DNA from: an uncultured Bacteroidales bacterium | GTDB lineage: Bacteria; Bacteroidota; Bacteroidia; Bacteroidales; Bacteroidaceae | Direction of reading: 5' to 3' | Assembly: GCA_902760345.1 (NCBI GenBank) | Contig: CACWFY010000008.1 | Coordinates: 1-64,000 of the forward strand | DNA length: 64,000 nt | Translations under genes and position numbers: made by a program | In this document: positions 31,133-38,719 of the stretch, in pieces | Position numbering within the stretch: the first letter of the stretch is position 1 | Layout of the letters: every line of letters starts with the position of its first letter | Notes under the pieces: generated by a model | Told to the model about the DNA's origin: nothing | The model's input: only the letters and a program-made list of their open reading frames with translations | The model's database searches: none

Positions 31133-34100
31133 GAACAAAAATCTCCTATTAAGCCCATGGGTCACATTAGCCTTATTAGTCCTATGTGGCTCATGGATAC
31201 CATCGGAAGCGCAAACGCTTCCGATGGATTACTCGTATTGTGGCTATCAACGCTCAGAACAGCCCATTCCAACGGTAAAAGCTGTCACATTTGTACAGCC
31301 CACCGGAGGTGACGACGCTGCCTTGCTACAAGCTGCTATTGACTTTGTCAGCAAGCAAAAGCCTGATAAGCAGACGGGAATGCGCGGTGCTGTATTGCTT
31401 TCGGAAGGTACGTTTACTCTGAACGAACCTCTACGTATCAGAACCAGTGGCGTAGTACTTCGCGGCAGTGGTCGTGACAAGACCGTTTTGGTCAAGAAAG
31501 GGTACGACCGAGGTGCTTTGCTATATATAGAAGGTACGCCTGAAAAAGTCATCGGTGATACCCTCGATGTAGCAGATATCAAAGCTGGGGATATCAAGAT
31601 ATCTCTTACCTCTCACCTCTCACCTCTTACCTCACATGACAGAGTCATGATTATCCGTCCTTCCACCCAAGCATGGATAGACTATTTGGACTGCGCATCG
31701 TTTGGTGGTGGCAAACGAATGGGCTACTGGGCTTGGCATCCTGGCGACATTGATCTGCGTTGGCATCGTACCATTCAGGCTGTTAACAGACAACAGATAA
31801 CGCTCGACGCCCCTATCACATGTAGCACGGAAGAACGTTTTGGCGGTGCCAAGGCGGTGATTTACCAGCCTAAAGGCCTGCTTTCGGAATGTGGCATAGA
31901 GAACTTGTCGATGAAGTCAGACTACGACCACTCACGCCCTCTGGATGAAGACCATTGCTGGGATGGTGTCTATGTCGCCGATGCTGAAAATTGTTGGGTG
32001 CGAATGGTCAACTTCCATCACTTTGCCGGTTCAGCAGTCGTCATACAGAAGTCCGCCTCTCAGATAACTGTTGAGGATTGCAAGTCGCTCGAACCCGTTT
32101 CTGAAATTGGCGGATTCCGCCGTCGTACCTTCCTGACCATGGGAGAAAAGGTGCTATTCCAGCGCTGTTACTCTGAACACGGCATCAATGATTTCGCCGT
32201 GGGCCATACGGCTCCTGGGCCTAATGCTTTCGTACAATGTGAGAGCTTTGAATCATTCGGTCCCAGCGGTGCTATTTCCTCGTGGGCACCAGGCATTCTG
32301 TTTGACGTTGTGAACATTGACGGGAATGATATCGTTTTCAAGAATTGGGAACTCGAGAAATTCGGAGCTGGCTGGAGTACCGCCAATAGTACGATGTGGC
32401 AATCAACAGCCTCAGGACTGCTCTGCTATTCGCCGGACTCGCTAAATACAAACATCAGCTACGGTTGTTGGGGACAGATACAGGGAAATGGTCACTTCGA
32501 CCAAATGAACGAACACGTCAAACCCTATTCGCTCTTTGCCTCACAACTGGAGAAGCGCTTAAGCCGTGACGTTAGCAATCAATGTCGTGTGCTGGAACAC
32601 AACACCAATGCCAGCAGTTCACCTACCATCGAAGAAGCCATGACGATGGCTGAAGAAGCCCTCAAACCTCGTCAGACGCTTAGCCAGTGGATAGATGCTG
32701 CCACCCTCCCAGAAACCCATAAGACCTATGAGACCTATAAGCCCCATGAGACCTATAAGCCCCATGATGCCCACACACCCGCCTACGCCCTCACCAACGG
32801 TTGGTTGACCAAAGATGGTGAAGTACTTGTTGGAGGTAAGCACCAGACACCTTGGTGGAATGGTCGTACAACCGATGCTGCCATGGCCAAAGCTAAGAGC
32901 GCACTGACACGCTTTGTACCCAGTTACGAAGGTACAGGCGGTACTGACCGCATCGATAGCGTCATCGCTGATATGCAGCAAACACACACACTGCTCTTCA
33001 GCCAGAACTATGGCCTCTGGACAGATCGTCGTCGAGACGACCACGAACGTATCCGTCGTAAGAATGGCGATGCCTGGGCACCGTTTTATGAACAGCCCTT
33101 CGCTCGCACAGGCCGTGTTGAGGGTGGTTATGCCGCTCTCGCTTGGGACGGAATGACCAAGTACGACCTCACGAAACTTAATAAATGGTATTTCTGGCGA
33201 TTGCAGCAATTTGCCAAAAAGACCGAATCCATCGGTATACTGCTTAAAAATCAGCATTACTTCCAGCACAACATATTAGAGGCTGGCGCACACTGGGTAG
33301 ATTGTCCGTGGCGTACAGCGAATAATGTGAATGGTACTCCATTCTTAGAGCCTGTCAACTTCACAGGTGACAAACGTATTTTTACGGCAACACTGTTCTA
33401 TGATGTCACAAATCCAACCCTACGCGAACTGCATCGCCAGTATATCCGCCAGTCGTTAGATGCTTTTAAAGGGCAGCCAAACGTGATTCACTCCATTGGA
33501 GAGGAGTTTACGGGTCCACTGCATTTCGTACAGTTCTGGCTCGATGTCATTGCCGAATGGGAACATGAGAATGGAAAGGTATTGGTTGATTTGGCAGTCA
33601 ACAAGGACGTTCAGGACGCCATCTTGAAAGATTCCAAACGATCAAAAGTCGTTGATATCATCGACATTGAGCAGTGGTTCTACCACAATAAGGGCGAATA
33701 TGCACCGCCAGGAGGTGTCAACATGGCTCAGAGGCAATATCTTCGAAAGATACGAACAGGCGGAGTACGCTTTGAAGATGTGTATCGTGCCGTCGGTGAA
33801 TACCGCACTGCCTACCCCGACAAAGCTGTCGTCTATTCTGCGCAAAAGCATCCCGAGATGGGTTGGGCAGCCCTGATGGCTGGTGGGTCATGTGCCAATA
33901 TCCCCGTCAAAGACGAAGCATTCTTGAAGAGCATCGCCTCGATGAAACCGAGAAAAACTGACGATGCGCTCCTTTTGGAGGGTGCTAATGATATCGTAGT
34001 ATACAAACTGACTGACAAAAACTTTCCTCTGACACTCAATGATACCTATCAATTGTATCAAATACATGAAAAAACAGGGGAAATCACTAAGCTGCGGCGC

Positions 34101-34157
34101 CTTAAAGCACCAATTACCATAGAAGGTAAAGGCATCTTCTGGTTAAGAAAAAAATAA
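31116..34157 (+). CDS. Large secreted beta-helix plus TIM-barrel-like protein of pectin PULs (DUF4955/DUF6298 type)
   Basis: 1013 residues; ATG 31116 overlaps the preceding gene by 17 bp and is the only start that yields a signal peptide (MPRRNKNKNLLLSPWVTLAL). The N-terminal half is pectin-lyase-like beta-helix (AVLLSEGTFTLNEPLRIRTSGVVLRGSG). The C-terminal half (about 590-960) looks like an alpha/beta barrel with acidic motifs HSIGEEFTG and DIIDIEQWF that could be catalytic. I associate this layout with DUF4955/DUF6298 proteins but am unsure of the exact name. A polysaccharide-cleaving role is inferred from context. The coding frame carries four repeats: nonamers in the signal peptide, a 12-bp palindrome at 31200, heptamers at 31604 and nonamers at 32718. 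Confidence 0.6.
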   Translation: MPRRNKNKNLLLSPWVTLALLVLCGSWIPSEAQTLPMDYSYCGYQRSEQPIPTVKAVTFVQPTGGDDAALLQAAIDFVSKQKPDKQTGMRGAVLLSEGTFTLNEPLRIRTSGVVLRGSGRDKTVLVKKGYDRGALLYIEGTPEKVIGDTLDVADIKAGDIKISLTSHLSPLTSHDRVMIIRPSTQAWIDYLDCASFGGGKRMGYWAWHPGDIDLRWHRTIQAVNRQQITLDAPITCSTEERFGGAKAVIYQPKGLLSECGIENLSMKSDYDHSRPLDEDHCWDGVYVADAENCWVRMVNFHHFAGSAVVIQKSASQITVEDCKSLEPVSEIGGFRRRTFLTMGEKVLFQRCYSEHGINDFAVGHTAPGPNAFVQCESFESFGPSGAISSWAPGILFDVVNIDGNDIVFKNWELEKFGAGWSTANSTMWQSTASGLLCYSPDSLNTNISYGCWGQIQGNGHFDQMNEHVKPYSLFASQLEKRLSRDVSNQCRVLEHNTNASSSPTIEEAMTMAEEALKPRQTLSQWIDAATLPETHKTYETYKPHETYKPHDAHTPAYALTNGWLTKDGEVLVGGKHQTPWWNGRTTDAAMAKAKSALTRFVPSYEGTGGTDRIDSVIADMQQTHTLLFSQNYGLWTDRRRDDHERIRRKNGDAWAPFYEQPFARTGRVEGGYAALAWDGMTKYDLTKLNKWYFWRLQQFAKKTESIGILLKNQHYFQHNILEAGAHWVDCPWRTANNVNGTPFLEPVNFTGDKRIFTATLFYDVTNPTLRELHRQYIRQSLDAFKGQPNVIHSIGEEFTGPLHFVQFWLDVIAEWEHENGKVLVDLAVNKDVQDAILKDSKRSKVVDIIDIEQWFYHNKGEYAPPGGVNMAQRQYLRKIRTGGVRFEDVYRAVGEYRTAYPDKAVVYSAQKHPEMGWAALMAGGSCANIPVKDEAFLKSIASMKPRKTDDALLLEGANDIVVYKLTDKNFPLTLNDTYQLYQIHEKTGEITKLRRLKAPITIEGKGIFWLRKK
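31147..31200 (+). repeat. Degenerate nonanucleotide array in signal-peptide codons
   Basis: Six 9-nt units of the form YAT-N-N-G-N-C-C: TATTAAGCC, CATGGGTCA, CATTAGCCT, TATTAGTCC, TATGTGGCT, CATGGATAC. They are related to the CATAAGTCC/TATGAGACC arrays at 17453 and 32718 but are read one base out of that frame, giving the hydrophobic core LLLSPWVTLALLVLCGSW. Confidence 0.55.
31200..31227. repeat. Perfect 12-bp hairpin palindrome inside coding sequence
   Basis: CCATCGGAAGCG (31200-31211) and its exact complement (31216-31227) flank a CAAA tetraloop. It lies at the predicted signal-peptide cleavage region of the 31116 gene (IPSEAQTLPMD) immediately after the nonamer array. Confidence 0.8.
31604..31631 (+). 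repeat. Heptanucleotide array in the beta-helix protein gene
   Basis: Four 7-nt units TCTTACC, TCTCACC, TCTCACC, TCTTACC, encoding SLTSHLSPLTSH, a likely loop insertion. Confidence 0.75.
32718..32780 (+). repeat. Nonanucleotide array in the linker of the beta-helix protein
   Basis: Seven 9-nt units in register with codons: CATAAGACC, TATGAGACC, TATAAGCCC, CATGAGACC, TATAAGCCC, CATGATGCC, CACACACCC. They encode H/Y-K/E-T/P triplets between the two domains. Same repeat family as 17453-17497, in a gene 15 kb away. Confidence 0.85.
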
Positions 34158-34163
34158 GATTTC

Positions 34164-34207
34164 AATGGGAAAAATAAGGCAAATACCAATTTTTCCCATT
34201 TTTTTAT
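34164..34207 (+). terminator. Intrinsic terminator of the pectin-type PUL
   Basis: AATGGGAAAAAT (34164-34175) pairs perfectly with ATTTTTCCCATT (34189-34200), loop 13 nt, followed by a run of seven T. It lies 7 bp after the stop of the last PUL gene. Confidence 0.9.
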
Positions 34208-34218
34208 CGGTTTTTACA

Positions 34219-34248
34219 CTTGATTTAAATCAATTATCCCTACCTTTG
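34219..34248 (+). promoter_or_regulatory. Promoter of the ECF sigma gene
   Basis: TACCTTTG at 34241-34248 is a consensus -7 box; CTTG at 34219-34222 is a possible -33 box with a slightly short 18-bp spacer. Predicted start about 34252, leader about 43 nt. Confidence 0.55.
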
Positions 34249-34294
34249 CAGCATCGAAATAACAAGCTACTACTCATCATACACTAACACGGTT

Positions 34295-34852
34295 ATGACA
34301 AACTACAACCTTCGGGAACGAACCCGCGAACTGATTACAGCATTCTGCGCTGGCAATGACCATGCGTTCGCTGAGCTCTATGACCTTTATATTCAGATGT
34401 TGTTCAACTATGGCAGCAAGCTTACCCAAGACCAGGAACTGCTGAAAGACTGCATCCATGATGTATTTATAAAGGTATATAATAAGCGTAACGACAAGAA
34501 TGCCATCAACAATCTGGGTTCCTACCTGATTATCTCGCTGAAAAACCGCTTGCTCGACGAGTTCCGCCGTAAGTCATTTACTAGCGAGGATGCTGCTGAG
34601 AACTACGAGTATCGCTTTGCCACAAACGATGTAGAACATGACTATCTCAATCTGGAGCATACTGAATTACAGACAGCAAAGGTTGCTCACCTCATGCGAA
34701 ACCTGACCCGTCGACAGCGTCAGGCCATCACCTTATATTATTTAGAACAGCGCAAATACGACGAAATATGCGACATCATGCAAATGAACTATCATTCAGT
34801 ACGCAATCTGATGCATCGCGGCATGTTGAAACTTCGTGAGGCTGCCATGTAA
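34295..34852 (+). CDS. ECF-family RNA polymerase sigma factor
   Basis: 185 residues. Region 2 is at about 15-90 (HAFAELYDLYIQMLFNYGSKLTQDQ, KDCIHDVFIKVYNKRN, ISLKNRLLDEFRR) and region 4 at about 125-183 (NLTRRQRQAITLYYLEQRKYDEICDIMQMNYHSVRNLMHRG). It binds core RNA polymerase and directs it to alternative promoters. The next gene encodes a small protein like the sigma-binding part of FecR-type anti-sigma factors. It has its own promoter behind the PUL terminator, so it is a separate transcription unit. Its target genes cannot be read from the sequence. Confidence 0.9.
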   Translation: MTNYNLRERTRELITAFCAGNDHAFAELYDLYIQMLFNYGSKLTQDQELLKDCIHDVFIKVYNKRNDKNAINNLGSYLIISLKNRLLDEFRRKSFTSEDAAENYEYRFATNDVEHDYLNLEHTELQTAKVAHLMRNLTRRQRQAITLYYLEQRKYDEICDIMQMNYHSVRNLMHRGMLKLREAAM

Positions 34853-34881
34853 TTTCTGTAACATATTGATGACAGAATAGC

Positions 34882-34915
34882 ATTTGCTTCGTCTTAATGT
34901 AAAGGCGAAGCAAAT
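34882..34915 (+). promoter_or_regulatory. Hairpin between sigma factor and anti-sigma-like gene, ending in the start codon
   Basis: ATTTGCTTCG (34882-34891) pairs with CGAAGCAAAT (34906-34915); a U-G, a C-G and two U-A pairs extend it inward to a 6-nt loop. The last paired base is the first T of the TTG start codon (34915). No U-run follows, so it is more likely translational control or an mRNA-processing site than a terminator. Confidence 0.7.
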
Positions 34916-35169
34916 TGAAAAGAACCATTTACACCCAAGTTGACGATTTCCTGCGTGACGATGACTTCATTCGCTACGCATTGGATGCTTGTACCGATAA
35001 GGAGTCTTATTGGACATCTTATCTTTCTGCAGCACCACAAATTCGCTCAGCCTATCTGAAAGCCTACGACATTCTTACTCATCTTGATGACTGTGAATCG
35101 CTTTCACCTGAAGAAGTGGACATCTTAAGGAAACGCATCATGCAGACCATCAAGATGACCGCTAACTAA
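34915..35169 (+). CDS. Small stand-alone anti-sigma-like protein
   Basis: 84 residues from TTG 34915; an in-frame TAA at 34900 leaves no ATG or GTG choice upstream, and the next in-frame ATG is near the end. The protein (FLRDDDFIRYALDACTDKES, WTSYLSAAPQIRSAYLKAYDIL) resembles the cytoplasmic N-terminal helical domain of Bacteroidetes FecR-like anti-sigma factors, which binds the ECF sigma. The membrane helix and periplasmic FecR domain are missing and there is no sign of a frameshift into them before the convergent rnhB gene, whose stop overlaps this stop. It may be a soluble anti-sigma, or a truncated remnant. Similarity is judged by eye. Confidence 0.6.
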   Translation: MKRTIYTQVDDFLRDDDFIRYALDACTDKESYWTSYLSAAPQIRSAYLKAYDILTHLDDCESLSPEEVDILRKRIMQTIKMTAN

Positions 35170-35801
35170 TATTCACCAAAATCTAATGTTAGCTGACCAT
35201 CACCCAGCATATTAAACGTCTTACGATGGTATGGTGTAATACCATATTGACGTATAGCATCGCGATGTTTCTTAGTGGGATAGCCCTTGTTGGAAGCCCA
35301 ATCGTATTGTGGAAACTCCACAGCCAACTGATCCATATAATCGTCCCTGTAAGTTTTTGCCAGGATAGACGCTGCAGCTATAGAGAGGTATTTTCCATCT
35401 CCCTTGACAATTGTAGTATGAGGAATCACAATGGGAGAGCCTTCGACTATGGGACGATAAGGTTTAAAGCGATTACCATCAACAATAATGGCCTCAGGAC
35501 GCACCTTTAGCTGATCTAATGCGCGATGCATAGCCAGTATTGACGCATTCAGAATGTTGATTTTATCGATTTCATCGGGCGTAACAATCCCTACTGCCCA
35601 TGCTAAAGCATCTCGTTGAATGATTTCACGTAGTTGTTTACGTCGTCTGTCTGTCAACTGCTTTGAATCGTTTAGTTCCTCATTTACATAGTCTTCCGGA
35701 AAGATAACAGCAGCAGCATAGACACTACCTGCCAGACAACCACGCCCAGCCTCATCACATCCTGCCTCTACTTTGCCTGTATAATAATGACTTTCCAGCA
35801 T
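35166..35801 (-). CDS. rnhB: Ribonuclease HII
   Basis: 211 residues from ATG at 35801; a GTG at 35816 would add five residues encoded by a heptamer repeat. RNase HII cuts the RNA strand of RNA-DNA hybrids and single ribonucleotides in DNA. Metal-binding acids are in EAGCDEAGRGCLAG near the start, and PEAIIVDGNRF and SIAAASILAKTYRD are conserved family segments. Last gene of a minus-strand operon DUF2851-thioesterase-dprA-rnhB; its 3' end overlaps the anti-sigma-like gene by 4 bp. Confidence 0.95.
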   Translation of the reverse strand: MLESHYYTGKVEAGCDEAGRGCLAGSVYAAAVIFPEDYVNEELNDSKQLTDRRRKQLREIIQRDALAWAVGIVTPDEIDKINILNASILAMHRALDQLKVRPEAIIVDGNRFKPYRPIVEGSPIVIPHTTIVKGDGKYLSIAAASILAKTYRDDYMDQLAVEFPQYDWASNKGYPTKKHRDAIRQYGITPYHRKTFNMLGDGQLTLDFGEY

Positions 35802-35802
35802 C

Positions 35803-35824
35803 TTTTCACTATTCACTATTTCAC
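35803..35824 (-). repeat. Heptamer repeat forming the rnhB leader
   Basis: Read on the minus strand: GTGAAATA, GTGAATA, GTGAAAA, then G-ATG of rnhB. The array fills the 19-bp gap between dprA and rnhB and supplies its purine-rich initiation region. Confidence 0.6.
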
Positions 35825-36936
35825 TTTAACAAATGATACGTGCCTCCTGCCATGGGCCTGACGACTCCCTTCATCTCCAAAGAAAACAGCAAAGCCGTAA
35901 GTTGACCAATAGAGATATTCGTTTTCACGCTGATAAGGTTCAATTGTAAGTCATTGGTGTCTTGTAGAAGCATAACAACCCGCCGTTCTTCTTCTGTCAG
36001 ATCAGGAAACAACTGACGTTCAATTACCTCAGGACGGTCTGTCATCGTCTGCCATCCCATAGCCTCAACAAATTCCTCTGCCGACGTAATGAGTGCAGCA
36101 GTATTGTTTCGTATCATTAAGTTGCATCCCTCGCTATATGGCTGCCCGACATTGCCAGGAAAGGCGAAGACATCACGACCATACTCCTGTGCTATACGAC
36201 AAGTAATGAGCCCACCGCCTTTCACAGCACTCTCAACAAGGATAGTCGCATCACTCATGCCAGCCACGATACGGTTTCGTTGTCTGAAGTTGTTTGGTAA
36301 GGCTTCTGTCTGACTCATATATTCTGTCAGCAAGCCTCCATTTTTTACCATTTCAACGGCAGTGTCACGATGACGAGGCGGATATATCTGGTCCAAGCCA
36401 TGGGCCAAGACACCCACCGTTTCATAGCCTTGTTCCAAAGCGTTGCGGTGAGCACAGATATCTATGCCATAAGCTAGTCCACTGACGATTAGCACCTGTG
36501 GACACAACCGTCTTAAATCGCTAATGAAGCGCCGCACCAAATCCTGTCCATAAGGTGTACAATGGCGCGTACCCACCATATCAACGACATATTGCTGGTT
36601 CAAATCAGACGTTCCCTTATAGAATACCACTACTGGCGCATCGGCACATTCGCGAAGACGCTGGGGATAGTCTTCATCGTCCAAGCATAGAGCACGGACG
36701 CCTCCTTTTTGCATAAATTCCATCTCAGCAGCAGCACGGTGCAGGGCATCGTCCCAGTTTTTCATTGACTCTCTCAGCCGTGGCGTAGCTTCAGGCATTA
36801 CGTCACCGATGTCGTTACGATGTTCATACACAGCCTGTCCACCACCCAGAGTTCGATAGAGTAACAAAGCGGTTTGCTGATTGAAGCCCGTCATGCGTGT
36901 CAGTGCGACGGTATAGTATATCTCTTCCTGTTGCAT
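35821..36936 (-). CDS. dprA: DNA-processing protein DprA
   Basis: 371 residues. DprA binds single-stranded DNA entering by transformation and loads RecA. Helix-hairpin-helix-like N-terminus, Rossmann core with VDMVGTRHCTPYG, VSGLAYGIDICAHRNAL, GVLAHGLDQIYPPRH and FAFPGNVGQPYSEGCN, and a C-terminal winged-helix domain (about 305-371). Start is 3 bp after the thioesterase stop. It suggests possible DNA uptake, although DprA is widespread also in bacteria not known to be transformable. Confidence 0.95.
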   Translation of the reverse strand: MQQEEIYYTVALTRMTGFNQQTALLLYRTLGGGQAVYEHRNDIGDVMPEATPRLRESMKNWDDALHRAAAEMEFMQKGGVRALCLDDEDYPQRLRECADAPVVVFYKGTSDLNQQYVVDMVGTRHCTPYGQDLVRRFISDLRRLCPQVLIVSGLAYGIDICAHRNALEQGYETVGVLAHGLDQIYPPRHRDTAVEMVKNGGLLTEYMSQTEALPNNFRQRNRIVAGMSDATILVESAVKGGGLITCRIAQEYGRDVFAFPGNVGQPYSEGCNLMIRNNTAALITSAEEFVEAMGWQTMTDRPEVIERQLFPDLTEEERRVVMLLQDTNDLQLNLISVKTNISIGQLTALLFSLEMKGVVRPMAGGTYHLLK

Positions 36937-36939
36937 AGT

Positions 36940-37341
36940 TTACAAATAATCTGCAAAAGCGCGGTCATAGTCGTCACTACCTGCCAATCGTCCATTGACA
37001 AGACATACCAGTGTTATATCGCCTCGGAAGCATAGTGCCTCATCGGCCGCCCGATAGATATCCTGATGGAAGATGTATTTGATGCCTTGCTTCTCCAGCC
37101 ATAGTCGCGAAATAAACTCATCGTCACAGCGTAATGGGGTTTTGTATTGTAGGTTCATACGAGCTACCACCGCGTCGACTCCTTTCTGGTGCATCTCAGC
37201 AAAGCTTAGTCCACACTGTTTCAAAAACAGGTGCCTTGTGTGTTCTGTATAATGCAGATAGTTGGCATTGTTAACAATACCCTCGATATCGCACTCATAG
37301 TCTCGCACTTCCATGCGTGTTTCAAAAACGTACTTGCTCAT
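36940..37341 (-). CDS. Hotdog-fold acyl-CoA thioesterase (YbgC/4-hydroxybenzoyl-CoA type)
   Basis: 133 residues, the usual length for a single hotdog domain. The motif VRDYECDIEGIVNNANYLHYTEHTRHLFL is the active-site loop and central helix of the 4HBT family. It presumably hydrolyses acyl-CoA or acyl-carrier thioesters in the cytoplasm; substrate unknown. Its ATG overlaps the DUF2851 stop (ATGA, 37338-37341). Confidence 0.88.
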   Translation of the reverse strand: MSKYVFETRMEVRDYECDIEGIVNNANYLHYTEHTRHLFLKQCGLSFAEMHQKGVDAVVARMNLQYKTPLRCDDEFISRLWLEKQGIKYIFHQDIYRAADEALCFRGDITLVCLVNGRLAGSDDYDRAFADYL

Positions 37342-38639
37342 CTGTTATTTCGTTTTAGATATTCATAGCCAATGCGACAACGCAGACAGTCTTTCTTGTC
37401 GCAGTATTCTTTTTTCAACTGTATCAGTGCCTGTGAGTCACCTGCCGATTTAACCTGCAAGCCACAAGCCTGCCACATGCGGATGATATGGTTGTTTTCT
37501 GCCTTCAACTGTTCTAGGATGTCAAAGGCACGGTCGCATAACTCCTCTTTTATGATATGACGTCCGTAGGCAAAGAGCATCGGCACACAAGTGTTGATAA
37601 GTAACAGATTGATGGAGAACGGCGACAAATGCTTGGCATTAGAGACACTTTCTGAACCAAACGTGTAGTGCGTCTCCCAATAGGGTGTTACTTGTGTGCA
37701 CATCATTTGAGACATCGATATGACATCTTTGCTATCTATCAATGCCGACAAATTTGTACGTCGTTCATAGTAGAGCATGGCTAATTGTGAGATACGGATA
37801 TGGGGGAAGTTCTGCGGGCGTAGTCGCAGAAAGCGCCAACGATGAAAATCCATCGGTTTCAACGAGAACTTATGAGCCAAATATTGGTATTCGTTGCGCA
37901 ATTTGGTAAAGTAACCTTCATTGAGAGCCTCCTGTTGATAACGCTCGGGAATAGCCTGAATATCCAACAGTCCTGCCTGTCCCATAAAGATGGCCTCTAT
38001 CTGGAAAAGATCATCACGGTGCTTACCAACGGCCTGCAACGGAATATGTCTGGCCCATTCCTCGAAGGCGTCACCATTGATGCCAAAGCCATAGTTGCGC
38101 GCCAATGTGATAAAGTAGGCATCTTCCCACGATCCGCCAGCTTGTTTGGCTCGCAGCTCAATCGCTACGGTTTTCTGTTCCAACCGCTCCGTCTGCAAGG
38201 CTGCCATCCAAGCATGTATTGTCAGCGGCGTCAAATCAGGAATAATACGGTAACACGGTGGATAAGCATCCGTTTTCAACAACTCTGCATAGTTGTCATA
38301 GACAGTCTGTGGTACTGTCAGTTGCATTTGCGGCACGAACAGTCCGCTTTCCGTCTGCACATCACGGTCAACCTGCCCTACCACATGCAGCACCACATTA
38401 TTGTAGTTAGCATCCGTCTGGTGTCCATGTAGGTACCAGTCACTGGCCTTATCGTGAATCTCTACATTACCCACCCACAACGTACCGCCAATCTTAACCT
38501 TCGCATTAAAGAAGTCAGGTCCGCTATTACGATTATGTAGGCCAGGATCAATGACCTCCACTTGCTGACCATCGGTAGTCTGCAAACCTTCAAGCGGCCA
38601 TAGCTTATGTTTCCAGCAGTAGTGTAATAGCTGTTCCAT
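37338..38639 (-). CDS. DUF2851 family protein
   Basis: 433 residues, first gene of the minus-strand operon. It matches the Bacteroidetes DUF2851 family (LLHYCWKHKLWPLEGLQTTDGQ, DPGLHNRNSGPDFFNAKVKIGG, TLWVGNVEIHDKASDWYLHGH). Function is unknown; the C-terminus has CDKKDCLRCRIGYEYL with three Cys that could bind metal. A full-consensus promoter places the transcription start within about one base of the ATG, so the mRNA may be leaderless. Confidence 0.85.
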   Translation of the reverse strand: MEQLLHYCWKHKLWPLEGLQTTDGQQVEVIDPGLHNRNSGPDFFNAKVKIGGTLWVGNVEIHDKASDWYLHGHQTDANYNNVVLHVVGQVDRDVQTESGLFVPQMQLTVPQTVYDNYAELLKTDAYPPCYRIIPDLTPLTIHAWMAALQTERLEQKTVAIELRAKQAGGSWEDAYFITLARNYGFGINGDAFEEWARHIPLQAVGKHRDDLFQIEAIFMGQAGLLDIQAIPERYQQEALNEGYFTKLRNEYQYLAHKFSLKPMDFHRWRFLRLRPQNFPHIRISQLAMLYYERRTNLSALIDSKDVISMSQMMCTQVTPYWETHYTFGSESVSNAKHLSPFSINLLLINTCVPMLFAYGRHIIKEELCDRAFDILEQLKAENNHIIRMWQACGLQVKSAGDSQALIQLKKEYCDKKDCLRCRIGYEYLKRNNR

Positions 38640-38643
38640 GCCA

Positions 38644-38675
38644 CAAATGTAGCAAGTTTTTCTGATACCACCAAA
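38644..38675 (-). promoter_or_regulatory. Bacteroidetes-type promoter of the DUF2851-rnhB operon
   Basis: On the minus strand: TTTG (38675-38672), 20-bp spacer, TACATTTG (38651-38644), then TGGC and the ATG at 38639. The expected start is at or next to the ATG. Confidence 0.7.
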
Positions 38676-38719
38676 TATTTTGGCATAAAGATATCGTTCA
38701 ATGCAGCAGAGGGTCGGCC

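Noticed and set aside
34915..35169. Frameshifted full-length FecR-type anti-sigma gene
   Set aside because: The frame ends 4 bp into the convergent rnhB gene and the other frames up to there show no membrane helix or FecR domain, so there is no hidden remainder.
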